DNA of 46,195 bases, from positions 1-46,195 of the forward strand of contig JAQCJQ010000005.1 in NCBI GenBank assembly GCA_027593035.1. Direction: 5' to 3'. The notes below the pieces were generated by a model that saw nothing but the letters and a program-made list of their open reading frames with translations, had not been told where the DNA came from and ran no database searches. The translations under genes and the position numbers were made by a program. Positions 1-9,499 of the stretch are shown here, one piece after another; positions within the stretch are counted from its first letter, which is position 1, and each line of letters opens with the position of its first letter. The DNA comes from Bacteroidota bacterium (GTDB taxonomy: Bacteria > Bacteroidota > Bacteroidia > Flavobacteriales_D > Sanyastnellaceae).

Positions 1-1677
1 CCATGCCCCTCCCAAACCCAACTGGTAATGCACTTCTCCCAAATTGGCATTCGTGTTTTTGTCCAATCCAAAATTCAACATGGCGTCATTCGCTTGAACC
101 AATCCTACGTGCACAATGCCATCGACCGGAATCGGTTGATCATAGGCGTAGAAAGCAAATAGATCGTAGCCATCCGTGAAGTATTGAGGCGTATGAAATT
201 GGTAGTTATCCCCCAGTTCTTCGGCCGGAATCCCAGCGCTATCGCTCCAGGCTCGAAGCAAGAAAGTCTCCAAATCGGAATTGGTATAGTACGGCGTGAA
301 GTGAATGGCCAATCCCAGCAAGGTGTCGGGCTCAGCGATCGGAAACCGGACCGCCAACTTCCCTCCGGTGGCCGTCAACGCATATGCTTTTTCAGCCGTG
401 CCGTCATCGTAGGCATAATCGTTGGCAAAGACTTGTTGGAAGACGATGCTATCATTGTCCATGACCCCCACCTTCTCGGTATGGAGCAGACCGATGCTGC
501 TTTGCCAGAGACTGACATCAAATACCGCACAGGAGTCGTTGACCTCTTCATTCAATACAAAATCCTCTCCTTGCGGATTGCTTCCGATGTACATCCCTGT
601 TGTAAAGACGCTCTCAGGCAACACATTGGTGTTTTGAAAGAAGTTGGGGAAATCCAAGACCTCGTCTTCATAGCGCACTGAAAAACCGGTAAACACATTG
701 TCCGCCTGTGTCGTGCTCAAGTTGCGCTGCAGCAGCGTCAAACTATCGCGCATGAAGAATACCGGGTTTTCCTGAAAATGAGTCCATGGCACTCGGGTAA
801 AGTCCCGCAACAAGGTGTTTTCGGGCCGAGTAATCGCGACCTCACTTGCGACCTCAAAGGTTTCCGGGTCCAATTGATCATTCAAGAGCACATAATCAAT
901 GTGCCACAAGTCGACATTTCCTGCCAAGGCACCGTAATTGCGAAAGCGGAATTGAAAGCCATTGGACAAGTGCATGGGTTGATCCACGGGGACAAAAAAC
1001 CGCTCAAACGAGTCGGTGGAAACACTGTCGGTAGACCAAACTTCCGTCCAAAAAACCTCACCGGTCACATCATCGACCGATTTGAACTCCAGGATCAATT
1101 GGTCCTCGAAAGGATCTGGTGCATTGCCCAATCCTCCTCCCTGCACATAAAACATCAAATGCACATTGGACTCTGCCGAATATCCATTCAATGCCAAAGG
1201 CATGGAAGTCAAGGTATCGCACCAACCGGAGGTGTTGACATCCACAAAACTGTAGGGATATCCCGTGGCATCCAATCCGTCCAATGTCGCCACGCCGATC
1301 GTGGGCGCATTCAAGGCGAACGTCTGTGTTCGACGCGCGGACACATCCATCCAGCGATGGTACATTTCAAACCCTGACCCCTCGGCATTGGGCAACGAAG
1401 GCGTGGAGAAATCATCAAAGAAAGGCAGGGCCAAACTCCCTCCTCTGGACATGGCCAAACCACTCTCCCAAGCAGGGACCGTTCGAGAATTGACCGGCAT
1501 GGGCATGAATTGCAAATCCCGTTCCAATTCCACTGATTCTGTGGACACGGTGGAATGCGTTTCCAACCCCGCGTCTGGCCACTGCGCTGTAACGGGATTC
1601 CATGTTGTCACAGCCCAAATCATCCCCATCACCAAACAGCTGCGGAAATCAATCGATGAAATGTTAAGCATCTGCAT
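1..1677 (-). CDS. Large secreted protein, 3' end outside window
   Basis: An open frame of about 559 residues runs from an ATG at 1677 to the left edge with no stop, so the C terminus is missing. Residues 1-32 look like a Sec signal peptide ending in TAQ. The body is rich in aromatic and acidic residues and lacks a catalytic motif I can name. It contains a YDDGTAE stretch, which I associate with large secreted proteins of Bacteroidota, many of which are T9SS cargo with a C-terminal sorting domain. That domain would lie outside the window, so export by T9SS is inference. The ATG at 1671 is an alternative start. The gene begins 12 bases after the PASTA gene stop and is probably co-transcribed with it and purL. 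Confidence 0.75.
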   Translation of the reverse strand, partial: MQMLNISSIDFRSCLVMGMIWAVTTWNPVTAQWPDAGLETHSTVSTESVELERDLQFMPMPVNSRTVPAWESGLAMSRGGSLALPFFDDFSTPSLPNAEGSGFEMYHRWMDVSARRTQTFALNAPTIGVATLDGLDATGYPYSFVDVNTSGWCDTLTSMPLALNGYSAESNVHLMFYVQGGGLGNAPDPFEDQLILEFKSVDDVTGEVFWTEVWSTDSVSTDSFERFFVPVDQPMHLSNGFQFRFRNYGALAGNVDLWHIDYVLLNDQLDPETFEVASEVAITRPENTLLRDFTRVPWTHFQENPVFFMRDSLTLLQRNLSTTQADNVFTGFSVRYEDEVLDFPNFFQNTNVLPESVFTTGMYIGSNPQGEDFVLNEEVNDSCAVFDVSLWQSSIGLLHTEKVGVMDNDSIVFQQVFANDYAYDDGTAEKAYALTATGGKLAVRFPIAEPDTLLGLAIHFTPYYTNSDLETFLLRAWSDSAGIPAEELGDNYQFHTPQYFTDGYDLFAFYAYDQPIPVDGIVHVGLVQANDAMLNFGLDKNTNANLGEVHYQLGLGGAW

Positions 1678-1689
1678 GCGGGATGAAAT

Positions 1690-2496
1690 TCAATTTTGAC
1701 GGGGCAATCTATTGGAATTGTCTCCGGGAAGACCAAGGTACAAATCTAACTCCGTGCCAGCCGGCACAATGCGGGAATTCGTGGCCTTCAAATGCTGGTG
1801 TAACACCGTGGAATTCAACGAGTCTTTTGCGTCCTCACAGGCCATGGAATATTCTACCAGCCCCACACTCAACTGGGAGCGGGTCAATTGAGCCCTCGCT
1901 GAGTCCAGGGATTGGCCGATTAAACTGGGAATGGCAACCAATTCGTTCGTCGTAGTCCCTGAAATCAACCGGACTCGACTGCCGCGAGGGATGCGGCTAT
2001 CCGCAGACAACAAGAACCCTTTCCGATTCTCCACACGGATGACCCGGCCTACCAAGGCAATGTTAGGCTCTTGCCGCTCCTCAACGCGAAACCCTTTGTT
2101 TTCTAAGATGATTCGGGCGATGGCCAAATCTTGACCTTCCGTCACTCCGACCCGCTCATTGGGAGGGGTGCTGCGGTATGTACTGACATAAATCTTTCTT
2201 CCGGACTTGATGCCAGAACCAGGAGGTGGCATTTGTTCAATGACCTCAAAAGGTCGGCCATCTCGGCTGTAGACGCTGTCCAAATGAATGACTTCCAACC
2301 CCAGCGCCATCAGACTTTGCTCAGCATCCTGAAGCAACAGGCCCCGAATTTCTGGCACTTCCATGGAATCTCCATGCCGACTGTAGAAATGAAGGAAAAT
2401 CCACATTCCCCCGAGCACGACAAGCCAAACCCAACCGATTCGATAGCTTGTTCGCAGAAATGCTCGACTGAATAAAAATTTGAGCCAGTTTTTCAT
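1690..2496 (-). CDS. PASTA domain membrane protein
   Basis: 268 residues from the ATG at 2496; a TTG two codons earlier is less likely. A short basic cytoplasmic tail is followed by one membrane helix at about residues 19-38. The rest is predicted periplasmic and looks like three PASTA repeats, roughly 43-110, 111-185 and 186-260. Typical PASTA features are visible, such as GLLLQDAEQSLMALGLEV and the PPPGSGIKSG turn in the first repeat. PASTA domains bind peptidoglycan fragments or beta-lactams in Ser/Thr kinases and penicillin-binding proteins. Here there is no kinase or transpeptidase part, as is common for stand-alone PASTA proteins of Bacteroidota. It sits 51 bases after purL. The exact role is unknown. 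Confidence 0.85.
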   Translation of the reverse strand: MKNWLKFLFSRAFLRTSYRIGWVWLVVLGGMWIFLHFYSRHGDSMEVPEIRGLLLQDAEQSLMALGLEVIHLDSVYSRDGRPFEVIEQMPPPGSGIKSGRKIYVSTYRSTPPNERVGVTEGQDLAIARIILENKGFRVEERQEPNIALVGRVIRVENRKGFLLSADSRIPRGSRVRLISGTTTNELVAIPSLIGQSLDSARAQLTRSQLSVGLVEYSMACEDAKDSLNSTVLHQHLKATNSRIVPAGTELDLYLGLPGDNSNRLPRQN

Positions 2497-2547
2497 CAGC
2501 AATGAGAACGGAATTTCATGGGGGTTCGTATCGGCATGCCTAGGAGA

Positions 2548-4791
2548 TCATCCCATCAATTCCTCTTCCAAGGCATTGTCAAACGTATTGCGCCATTCGG
2601 CACAAAAACCAAAGGCTTCGTTGTCAACCTCAATTTTCCCTTTGGTCACATGCCCTAACAGCACCACAGGAACATCAAATTCTTCAATCGCATCCAATAA
2701 GGTGTCTTGCTGCATTTCTGTGCAAGTCACCACGATTCGCCCTTGTCCTTCCCCAAACAAGAAGGCGTCCAAACGGATGTCGTCATCCGTGACGACATCG
2801 AATCCCAACCCGTTGGGCATCCCCATCTCCAAAAGGGAAACAAACAGCCCACCGTCCGCCACGTCATGCGCAGCTTGGATACAGCCTCTTTGAATTGCAG
2901 TGCGCACACACGCTTGTACTTTTCCTTCCGCGTCAATATTGAAGTGCGGAGCGGGTGATTTCTTCACTCCGACAATGGAACTGAGGTATTCGGATGCATT
3001 GATGCATGAAGTGGATTCTCCAATCAAGAAAATCAACTCCCCCTTCTCCTTGAAATCGAGGGACATGTGGTGCTTCCGATTCTCCAAGATGCCCACCATG
3101 CCAATGGTCGGTGTCGGGAATACAGCCACTGCTGTGCCGTCCTCTTGTACCGATTGGTTGTAGAAACTCACATTTCCACCCGTGACCGGCGTGTTGAAAT
3201 GAAGACAAGCACGTCCCATGCCCTGAATGGCATGAACAAACTGCCAGTAAACTTCCGGATTGTATGGATTGCCAAAATTCAAGCAATTCGTAATGGCAAT
3301 TGGGACTGCACCCGTACAGCTGATGTTTCTAGCGGCTTCCGCTACAGCGATCGCCGTGCCAATTTCCGGGTCCATATCCACATAGCGCGCATTGCAATCC
3401 ACCGTCAACGCCAACGCTTTCTCTGTGCCACGAACGCGGACGACCGCCGCATCCGATGGCCGGTTGGTGGTCCGATTCAGTGTTCCGACCATGCTGTCGT
3501 ACTGTTCCCACACCCAGCGCTTGGAAGCGATATTCGGATTTTCAATGAGCTGCTCTGCAATGGCCTTGGCCTCTTTGATGGTCGGAACCGGAACGGAATC
3601 GGCATTCCAGGCTTGCGCCTCAGCGTACCATGCTGGCTCTGAATACTCCCGGTCATAAACTGGTGCTCCTCCCCCCAACACCAAGGTATCCCCCGGAACC
3701 TCTGCGACGAGTTGACCTTCTTTGAAATAGCGCAACTGATTGCCCTCTGTGACCACACCGATCTCAACGGCGTGCAAATCCCATTTTTCAAAGATGCCTT
3801 CAACCAGGGCCTCTTGACCCTTGTCCACGACCACCAGCATGCGTTCTTGGGATTCACTCAGCAAGATTTCAAATGGCTCCATGTCCTGCTGGCGCAGAGG
3901 AACCTTGTCCAAATAAATGTCCATGCCCACTTTACCTGCAGCAGACATCTCGGAAGTCGAGCAAGTGATTCCAGCCGCGCCCATATCCTGCATGCCCCGC
4001 ACCGCATCCGTAGCGGCCAACTCAAGCGTTGCTTCGAGCAATAACTTTTCTTGGAAGGGGTCACCAACTTGCACCGCCGGTAGATCTGAAGCGCTTTCTG
4101 CCGTGATGTCTTTGGAAGCAAATGACGCTCCTTGAATGCCATCTTTACCGGTTGCGGATCCAACGATGTAGACTGGATTTCCAACTCCCGTGGCCGTAGC
4201 GCTCACGATTTTATCGACCTCTAAGATGCCCACAGACATGGCGTTGACCAGAGGGTTGACTTGGTAACAAGGGTCGAAGAACACTTCTCCACCCACAATG
4301 GGAACACCAAAACTGTTGCCGTAATCGCCGATTCCTTTGACAACACCTTCCAATAACCATTTGGTTCTGGGGTGGTCTAGACTACCGAAACGCAAACTAT
4401 TCAGTTGCGCGATTGGGCGCGCGCCCATCGTAAAAATGTCTCGGTTGATGCCGCCAACACCGGTCGCTGCGCCTTGATAAGGCTCCAAGGCAGAAGGGTG
4501 GTTGTGCGATTCGATTTTGAATGCGCAACCCAGTCCACCTCCGATGTCCACGATGCCCGCATTTTCCTCTCCCGCCTTTACCAGCATGTGTTCCCCATCC
4601 TTCGGAAGGGTCTTCAGCCACTTGATGGAGTTCTTGTAAGAACAATGCTCACTCCACATCACGGAATAAATACACATTTCAGTGAAATTCGGAGTCCGGC
4701 CCATGATGGACTTGATTTGATCAAATTCTTCCGGAGTAAGGCCCATTTCTTGAGCCTGATCAAGGGTAGCAATGGCTGTGGAGGCTTGCAT
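2548..4791 (-). CDS. purL: Phosphoribosylformylglycinamidine synthase subunit PurL
   Basis: 747 residues, the length of the short PurL type. It converts FGAR, ATP and glutamine-derived ammonia to FGAM in de novo purine synthesis, in the cytoplasm. Recognisable blocks are [11 protein letters not shown] near residue 45, the glycine-rich [20 protein letters not shown] segment, [18 protein letters not shown], and the late [10 protein letters not shown] motif of the second AIRS-like half. A short PurL has no glutaminase domain and needs separate PurQ and PurS subunits, which are not in this window. The ATG at 4791 gives the expected N terminus. A TAnnTTTG match lies 20 bases upstream on the minus strand. 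The PASTA gene and the edge protein follow on the same strand. Confidence 0.97.
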   Translation of the reverse strand: MQASTAIATLDQAQEMGLTPEEFDQIKSIMGRTPNFTEMCIYSVMWSEHCSYKNSIKWLKTLPKDGEHMLVKAGEENAGIVDIGGGLGCAFKIESHNHPSALEPYQGAATGVGGINRDIFTMGARPIAQLNSLRFGSLDHPRTKWLLEGVVKGIGDYGNSFGVPIVGGEVFFDPCYQVNPLVNAMSVGILEVDKIVSATATGVGNPVYIVGSATGKDGIQGASFASKDITAESASDLPAVQVGDPFQEKLLLEATLELAATDAVRGMQDMGAAGITCSTSEMSAAGKVGMDIYLDKVPLRQQDMEPFEILLSESQERMLVVVDKGQEALVEGIFEKWDLHAVEIGVVTEGNQLRYFKEGQLVAEVPGDTLVLGGGAPVYDREYSEPAWYAEAQAWNADSVPVPTIKEAKAIAEQLIENPNIASKRWVWEQYDSMVGTLNRTTNRPSDAAVVRVRGTEKALALTVDCNARYVDMDPEIGTAIAVAEAARNISCTGAVPIAITNCLNFGNPYNPEVYWQFVHAIQGMGRACLHFNTPVTGGNVSFYNQSVQEDGTAVAVFPTPTIGMVGILENRKHHMSLDFKEKGELIFLIGESTSCINASEYLSSIVGVKKSPAPHFNIDAEGKVQACVRTAIQRGCIQAAHDVADGGLFVSLLEMGMPNGLGFDVVTDDDIRLDAFLFGEGQGRIVVTCTEMQQDTLLDAIEEFDVPVVLLGHVTKGKIEVDNEAFGFCAEWRNTFDNALEEELMG

Positions 4792-4810
4792 TTTCGCGTG
4801 TTTTAGCGCT

Positions 4811-4818
4811 CAAAAATA
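4811..4818 (-). promoter_or_regulatory. Candidate -7 element for purL
   Basis: Read on the minus strand this is TATTTTTG, an exact fit to the Bacteroidota -7 consensus TAnnTTTG, 20 bases before the purL start. No clear -33 TTG lies at the usual distance, and a short match like this can arise by chance, so this is a candidate only. Confidence 0.35.
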
Positions 4819-4952
4819 CGCCCGCTCTTCACGGATTCCGTATTGAATTGAAGGCATTTGTTCACCATTTACAAAGAGGATGTGCATGAACTCCATTTGC
4901 TGGACCATCTTCCATCCAATTGGACTGTGACTCGTGTTGTATTTTCGGCAAC

Positions 4953-5405
4953 ATGAGAGCAGTGATTCAACGGGTACAGTCTGGCAAAGTCACCATAGAA
5001 GGCAAGGATGTTGGAGCGATTCAACAAGGCTTGGTCATCTTACTGGGAATCGAAGACGCCGATGGGCTAGCGGATGTTGAATGGCTCGCCGCTAAAGTCG
5101 TGGCGCTCCGGATCTTCTCCGATGCCGACGGAAAAATGAATTATTCCGTAACAGAGATCGATGGCGAGGTGCTTGTTGTGAGCCAATTCACACTCCATGC
5201 TTCGACGAAAAAAGGCACCCGCCCAAGCTTCATCCGAGCGGCAAGACCGGATCACGCCATCCCGCTTTACGAAGCGTTTCTTGAAAAATTGGAATTCTTG
5301 GTCAGCAAACCTGTGCAGCGCGGCCAATTCGGCGCCGACATGCAAGTCGCCCTGATCAACGACGGCCCTGTCACAATTTGGATCGACACACAAAATAAAT
5401 CATGA
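4953..5405 (+). CDS. dtd: D-aminoacyl-tRNA deacylase
   Basis: 150 residues from the ATG at 4953, which gives the canonical MRAVIQRV start; an in-frame TTG at 4920 is upstream. The enzyme hydrolyses D-aminoacyl-tRNA, and also glycyl-tRNA(Ala), for proofreading in the cytoplasm. The two family signatures are present: SQFTL at residues 77-81, which carries the active-site region, and the GPVT motif at 138-141 in NDGPVT, which forms the cross-subunit Gly-cisPro lid. Length is normal. It is divergent from purL, and its stop overlaps the start of the MazG-like gene, so the two are probably translated together. A weak promoter-like pair lies just upstream: a TTG, 17 bases, then TATTTTCG. Confidence 0.97.
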   Translation: MRAVIQRVQSGKVTIEGKDVGAIQQGLVILLGIEDADGLADVEWLAAKVVALRIFSDADGKMNYSVTEIDGEVLVVSQFTLHASTKKGTRPSFIRAARPDHAIPLYEAFLEKLEFLVSKPVQRGQFGADMQVALINDGPVTIWIDTQNKS

Positions 5406-5746
5406 GCACCCCTTCCCCCACTTTACGCGAAGCGCAAGGTCAAGTTGACGAATGGATTCAAACCATCGGAGTTCGCTATTTCAGTGAATTGACCAACTTG
5501 GCCATCCTCACTGAAGAGGTCGGCGAATTGGCTCGCATCATGGCCCGACGCTTTGGCGACCAGAGCGAAAAACCCTCCGATCGTGGCGCAGACCTCGGTG
5601 ATGAGATGGCCGATGTGCTTTGGGTTTTGATGGCGCTGGCCAATCAAACAGGCGTAGACCTGTCCGACGCATTGGCCCGCAACATTGAAAAGAAAACCGC
5701 GCGGGATGCGCAGCGCCACCTCAACAACCCCAAACTTCAACCCTGA
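5402..5746 (+). CDS. MazG-type nucleotide pyrophosphohydrolase
   Basis: 114 residues with one MazG-like all-alpha NTP pyrophosphohydrolase domain. The metal-binding pattern is complete: E38, E39 and E42 in EEVGE, then E68 and D71 in DEMAD. Members hydrolyse (d)NTPs to monophosphates and PPi and act as house-cleaning enzymes or, in some cases, dCTPases; the substrate cannot be told from sequence. The single domain distinguishes it from the two-domain E. coli MazG. Its ATG overlaps the dtd stop by 4 bases, and the next gene starts 3 bases after its stop. Confidence 0.9.
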   Translation: MSTPSPTLREAQGQVDEWIQTIGVRYFSELTNLAILTEEVGELARIMARRFGDQSEKPSDRGADLGDEMADVLWVLMALANQTGVDLSDALARNIEKKTARDAQRHLNNPKLQP

Positions 5747-5749
5747 TCG

Positions 5750-8671
5750 ATGCCCCGCTTCACCCCCTTCCTCTTCGTCCTTTCGATGGCCTTGCTCACG
5801 TTCCAACAAGCACACGGCCAACGTTCCAAAATCGCATTGACCCCAACCCCATCATCCGAGCGGTTGACCGTCGCCGAAGCCCGAACTGCCGCGGCCAGCA
5901 ACAGCTGGACTGCCGGACTTGCTTTGCGCTGTGTTGGCCCCACCATCATGAGTGGACGGGTCTCCGACATCGCCGTTGCTCCTGGAGATGGAAGTGAGTT
6001 TTATGTGGCCTACGCCTCAGGAGGCTTGTGGCACACCGCCAACAATGGCACCAGCTTCGATCCCCTTTTTGATGACGCCCTTACCATCACTCTTGGAGCG
6101 GTGGCATTGCATCAAGAAACCCGACGCTTGTGGGTCGGAACCGGAGAAGTGAACTCCTCACGAAGTTCTTATGCGGGTTCCGGTATGTACGTGAGCGATG
6201 ACCAAGGGGAATCTTGGGAACACCGTGGACTAGAGGACACACACCACATCGGCCGCATTGTCCTAGATCCCAACAATGAGGATGTGGCCTGGGTCGCCGC
6301 ATTGGGACCGCTTTATTCCAAGAATACCAGTGGCGGTGTCTACCGAACAGTGAATGGCGGTTTGGATTGGTCCTGTGTCTTGGCCATCGACGGCCTGGAT
6401 GATCGCGCAGGCGCCGTTGACCTCATCTTAGACCCTGCGGATTCCAACCACTTGTTCGCCTCCACATGGGATCGCACACGGCGCGCTTGGAATTTCATTG
6501 GAAACGGCCCCGGCTCTGGGATTTGGGAGAGCACCGATGGAGGAGACCACTGGGTGGAATTGAGCGCGTTGGCAGGATTTCCAAATTCTGAAATGACCGG
6601 CCGCATCGGCCTCGCTTGGCATCCCGACGCACAGCAACTCTATGCGTTTGTCGACAACCAAGCCATTCAGTCCGATTCAACCACCACCGATGAAAAAGAG
6701 GACCTCCAATACGAGGCGGCTCAATTTAAGACGATGACTGCGGCGGCGTTTGCCGCTTTGGACACCGTCAAGTTGGAACGCTTTCTAGAGGAGAACGACT
6801 TTCCAGAATCGGATGATGCCGTGTCCATCTTCGCCCGCGTTGCAGACAACACCTTGCAACCCCGCGCCCTTCATGACTACCTCACTGACGGCAACAAAGC
6901 CCTTTTCGAGACAGAAATCATTGGTTCGGAAGTGTATCGCCTTGACTTTCTCGATGGGCAAGCGACCGTTTGGAACAGAACCCACACCAAACCGTTGGAA
7001 GATGTTGGTTACACTTACGGGTATTATTTCGGTCTGATTGAAGTTGACCCTAGCAATTCAGATCGGGTTTGGATTGCAGGCGTTCCCTTGATTGAATCGA
7101 CGGATGGCGGAGCGACCTGGAAGTCCTTGGGAGCTCCAAACGCCCATGTCGATCACCACCATTTGTGGGCGAATCCAAATCGCGAGGGACACCTGATCAA
7201 TGGCAACGATGGCGGCATCAACATCTCTTGGGATGGCGGAGCGCATTGGATCAAATGCAACAGCCCCGCCGTTGGCCAATTTTACGCCATTGAAGTGGAC
7301 CAAGACGAGCCTTACAACATCTACGGTGGCCTCCAGGACAATGGGACATGGGTCGGGCCTTCCGACTATCGATTCTCAATGGGCTGGCACCAAAACGGCC
7401 GCTATCCATGGCAATCCCTCAGCGGAGGAGACGGCATGCAAATCGAAGTCGACCCCCGCAATTCCGACGTGGTCTTCACCGGCTCACAGTTTGGATGGTA
7501 CAACCGCATCGACCGGCAGCAGGACGATTACACCAGCTTGCATCCCCAACATGAGTTGGGCGAAACCCCATTGCGCTGGAATTGGCAAACTCCCATTTGG
7601 CTGAGCCGACACCAGCCTGACATCTTGTACATGGCCTCCAATCGACTGCACCGCTCCTTTGACCAAGGCGAGCATTGGGAAACGCTCAGCGATGACCTGA
7701 CGCGAGGTGGCCGCGAAGGAGACGTTCCTTTTGGCACCATCACCTCCTTGCATGAAAGCCCGCTGCGCTTTGGACAAATGGCCGTGGGAACCGACGACGG
7801 ACTCATTCAAATATCCCGCGACGGAGGACATGCCTGGAACACCCTGAGCTCCCCGGTTCCTCAAAACACGAAACTGGACCAATTGCTGTGGATCAGTGAG
7901 GTCTTATGGAGTCACCACCACGAGCAACGCCTGTACGTGGCGCTCAACGGTTACCGTCTGGACCATTTCGATTCGTGGATTTTCATGACGGAAAACGATG
8001 GTCGGACATGGACTCGACTCGGAGGCAACGACCTGCCCTGCGAACCGGTCAACGCCTTGGCTGAAAGTGCTTCACGCGAAGGCGTTTTGTTTGCTGGCAC
8101 CGATGGAGGTGCATACACCTCTTTTGATGATGGCAAAACCTGGGGGACTTTACACCCTGAACTGCCCGCCGTTCCCGTGCACGATTTGGTCATCCAAGAA
8201 CGCGACAACGACTTGGTCATTGGCACACACGGGCGGAGCATTTGGGTGCTCGAATTGGACGTGTTGTGGGACCACTGGGAGGATGCCCAAGCGTGGGAAT
8301 CCGCTAAACCCACGGAGTTGACCTTATCTGACTTCGAAGATGTTGAATACAATGAAAATTGGGGCAAAAAAGGCTGGGCTTGGTCTGAGGCTCGAGCAGT
8401 CCAAACTGATGTCGACCTGTTCAGTCCGCAGCCGATTGAAGTGCATTGGGTCATTACCAGCGACAGCACCCAAACGACCTGGACGGCCGACACCCTTCAA
8501 CTGCATCGGGGCTGGCAATCACAATCCATCTCCTTGAAAACGCCCGATTCGTCAGAGCCCTCATTCATGCAACCCGGGACTTACCGCATCGCGCTGCACG
8601 ATGAGACAGGAAAAGAGCTCGTGTCATCCCCATTGCGAATCGCAACGAAAGAAGAAGAGGATGCTGACTGA
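5750..8671 (+). CDS. Secreted Asp-box (BNR/sortilin-like) propeller protein
   Basis: 973 residues with a Sec signal peptide of about 24 residues ending AHG. The body is a series of beta-propeller blades marked by Asp-box motifs (S-x-D-x-G-x-x-W). I can count about nine, for example SDDQGESW, STDGGDHW, STDGGATW, SWDGGAHW, SFDQGEHW, SRDGGHAW, TENDGRTW and SFDDGKTW. This fits the VPS10/sortilin-like proteins of Bacteroidota that are often annotated as glycosyl hydrolases. I see no sialidase RIP motif or catalytic triad, so hydrolase activity is not supported. The C terminus is short and acidic and does not look like a T9SS sorting domain. It may be secreted to the periplasm or outside. It is the last gene of the dtd unit and converges on nadE. 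Confidence 0.85.
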   Translation: MPRFTPFLFVLSMALLTFQQAHGQRSKIALTPTPSSERLTVAEARTAAASNSWTAGLALRCVGPTIMSGRVSDIAVAPGDGSEFYVAYASGGLWHTANNGTSFDPLFDDALTITLGAVALHQETRRLWVGTGEVNSSRSSYAGSGMYVSDDQGESWEHRGLEDTHHIGRIVLDPNNEDVAWVAALGPLYSKNTSGGVYRTVNGGLDWSCVLAIDGLDDRAGAVDLILDPADSNHLFASTWDRTRRAWNFIGNGPGSGIWESTDGGDHWVELSALAGFPNSEMTGRIGLAWHPDAQQLYAFVDNQAIQSDSTTTDEKEDLQYEAAQFKTMTAAAFAALDTVKLERFLEENDFPESDDAVSIFARVADNTLQPRALHDYLTDGNKALFETEIIGSEVYRLDFLDGQATVWNRTHTKPLEDVGYTYGYYFGLIEVDPSNSDRVWIAGVPLIESTDGGATWKSLGAPNAHVDHHHLWANPNREGHLINGNDGGINISWDGGAHWIKCNSPAVGQFYAIEVDQDEPYNIYGGLQDNGTWVGPSDYRFSMGWHQNGRYPWQSLSGGDGMQIEVDPRNSDVVFTGSQFGWYNRIDRQQDDYTSLHPQHELGETPLRWNWQTPIWLSRHQPDILYMASNRLHRSFDQGEHWETLSDDLTRGGREGDVPFGTITSLHESPLRFGQMAVGTDDGLIQISRDGGHAWNTLSSPVPQNTKLDQLLWISEVLWSHHHEQRLYVALNGYRLDHFDSWIFMTENDGRTWTRLGGNDLPCEPVNALAESASREGVLFAGTDGGAYTSFDDGKTWGTLHPELPAVPVHDLVIQERDNDLVIGTHGRSIWVLELDVLWDHWEDAQAWESAKPTELTLSDFEDVEYNENWGKKGWAWSEARAVQTDVDLFSPQPIEVHWVITSDSTQTTWTADTLQLHRGWQSQSISLKTPDSSEPSFMQPGTYRIALHDETGKELVSSPLRIATKEEEDAD

Positions 8672-8685
8672 GTGAAGGTATCCCG

Positions 8686-9495
8686 TCAAGTCGCTGCGAA
8701 GCGAGTAGAATCGGGGACAATACAAACAGGAATCGGCCGCATTTTGTGCTGGTTGGCTCGGTGCATGCGCTGATAAATGGCCATCACCTGCACTTCCCGC
8801 GGGCTCCATTGTCCAGAATCACCTTCAACGTGTCCCATGGCCCATTCCAATTCAGGATACGAAGCTCCAATTTGCATTTCATCCGTGCGGTCATCGCCCC
8901 ACAACCCATCGGTCGGCGCCGCCTGCTGTATGGCCATCGGAACCCCCAAATAGGCCCCTAAAGCAAACACTTCGGTTTTCATCAAATCTGCAATGGGGCT
9001 CAAGTCCACTCCTCCATCCCCGTATTTTGTGTAAAACCCGACGCCAAAATCCTCCACTTTATTTCCTGTCCCCACGACGAGTGCCCGGTGCTGGGCAGCC
9101 AAAGCATACAATGCCGTCATCCGCAACCGAGCGCGCGCGTTGGCCAAAGCAAGCCCCGCGGATGCATCTTCCTGCTGTTGCGGCAGAGCCAATCGGAACG
9201 CCTCATAAGCCGCGGTTAGATCAACAGACTCCATTCGAACGTGAGAGAAGTCAGCTACTAGCCCGTCCATGTGCAAACGAGCACGACTGACTTGATCCGG
9301 GTGCTGGTGGATTGGCAATTCAACCACGCGAGTCGGCAATCCTGTCCGTGCACACAGCGCAGAGGTTACGGCAGAATCAATTCCGCCACTGACCCCGATC
9401 ACCCATCCGTTTTGCCCCGATTGCGCCGCGTATAGTTTGAGCCATTCAATGATGTGCTCGGCTACGCGGTCTGCTTGAAATTGTGTCGATATCAT
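8686..9495 (-). CDS. nadE: NAD synthetase, ammonia type
   Basis: 269 residues. It adenylates nicotinic acid adenine dinucleotide and amidates it to NAD+ in the cytoplasm. The N-type ATP pyrophosphatase loop SGGIDS is at residues 36-41. The block VVGTGNKVEDFGVGFYTKYG, followed by GGVDLSPIADLMKTEV, contains the nucleotide and substrate contacts of the family. There is no N-terminal nitrilase-like glutaminase domain, so it should use free ammonia. It lies 4 bases after the PorT-like gene and is probably in one transcript with it. A nadE next to gldB/gldC recurs, as far as I recall, in Flavobacterium. Confidence 0.95.
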   Translation of the reverse strand: MISTQFQADRVAEHIIEWLKLYAAQSGQNGWVIGVSGGIDSAVTSALCARTGLPTRVVELPIHQHPDQVSRARLHMDGLVADFSHVRMESVDLTAAYEAFRLALPQQQEDASAGLALANARARLRMTALYALAAQHRALVVGTGNKVEDFGVGFYTKYGDGGVDLSPIADLMKTEVFALGAYLGVPMAIQQAAPTDGLWGDDRTDEMQIGASYPELEWAMGHVEGDSGQWSPREVQVMAIYQRMHRANQHKMRPIPVCIVPDSTRFAAT

Positions 9496-9499
9496 GGTG

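Noticed and set aside
184-1699. Several plus-strand open frames of 62-199 codons
   Set aside because: They lie antisense to a continuous minus-strand frame with a signal peptide and typical secreted protein composition that exits the left edge; their translations show no domain.
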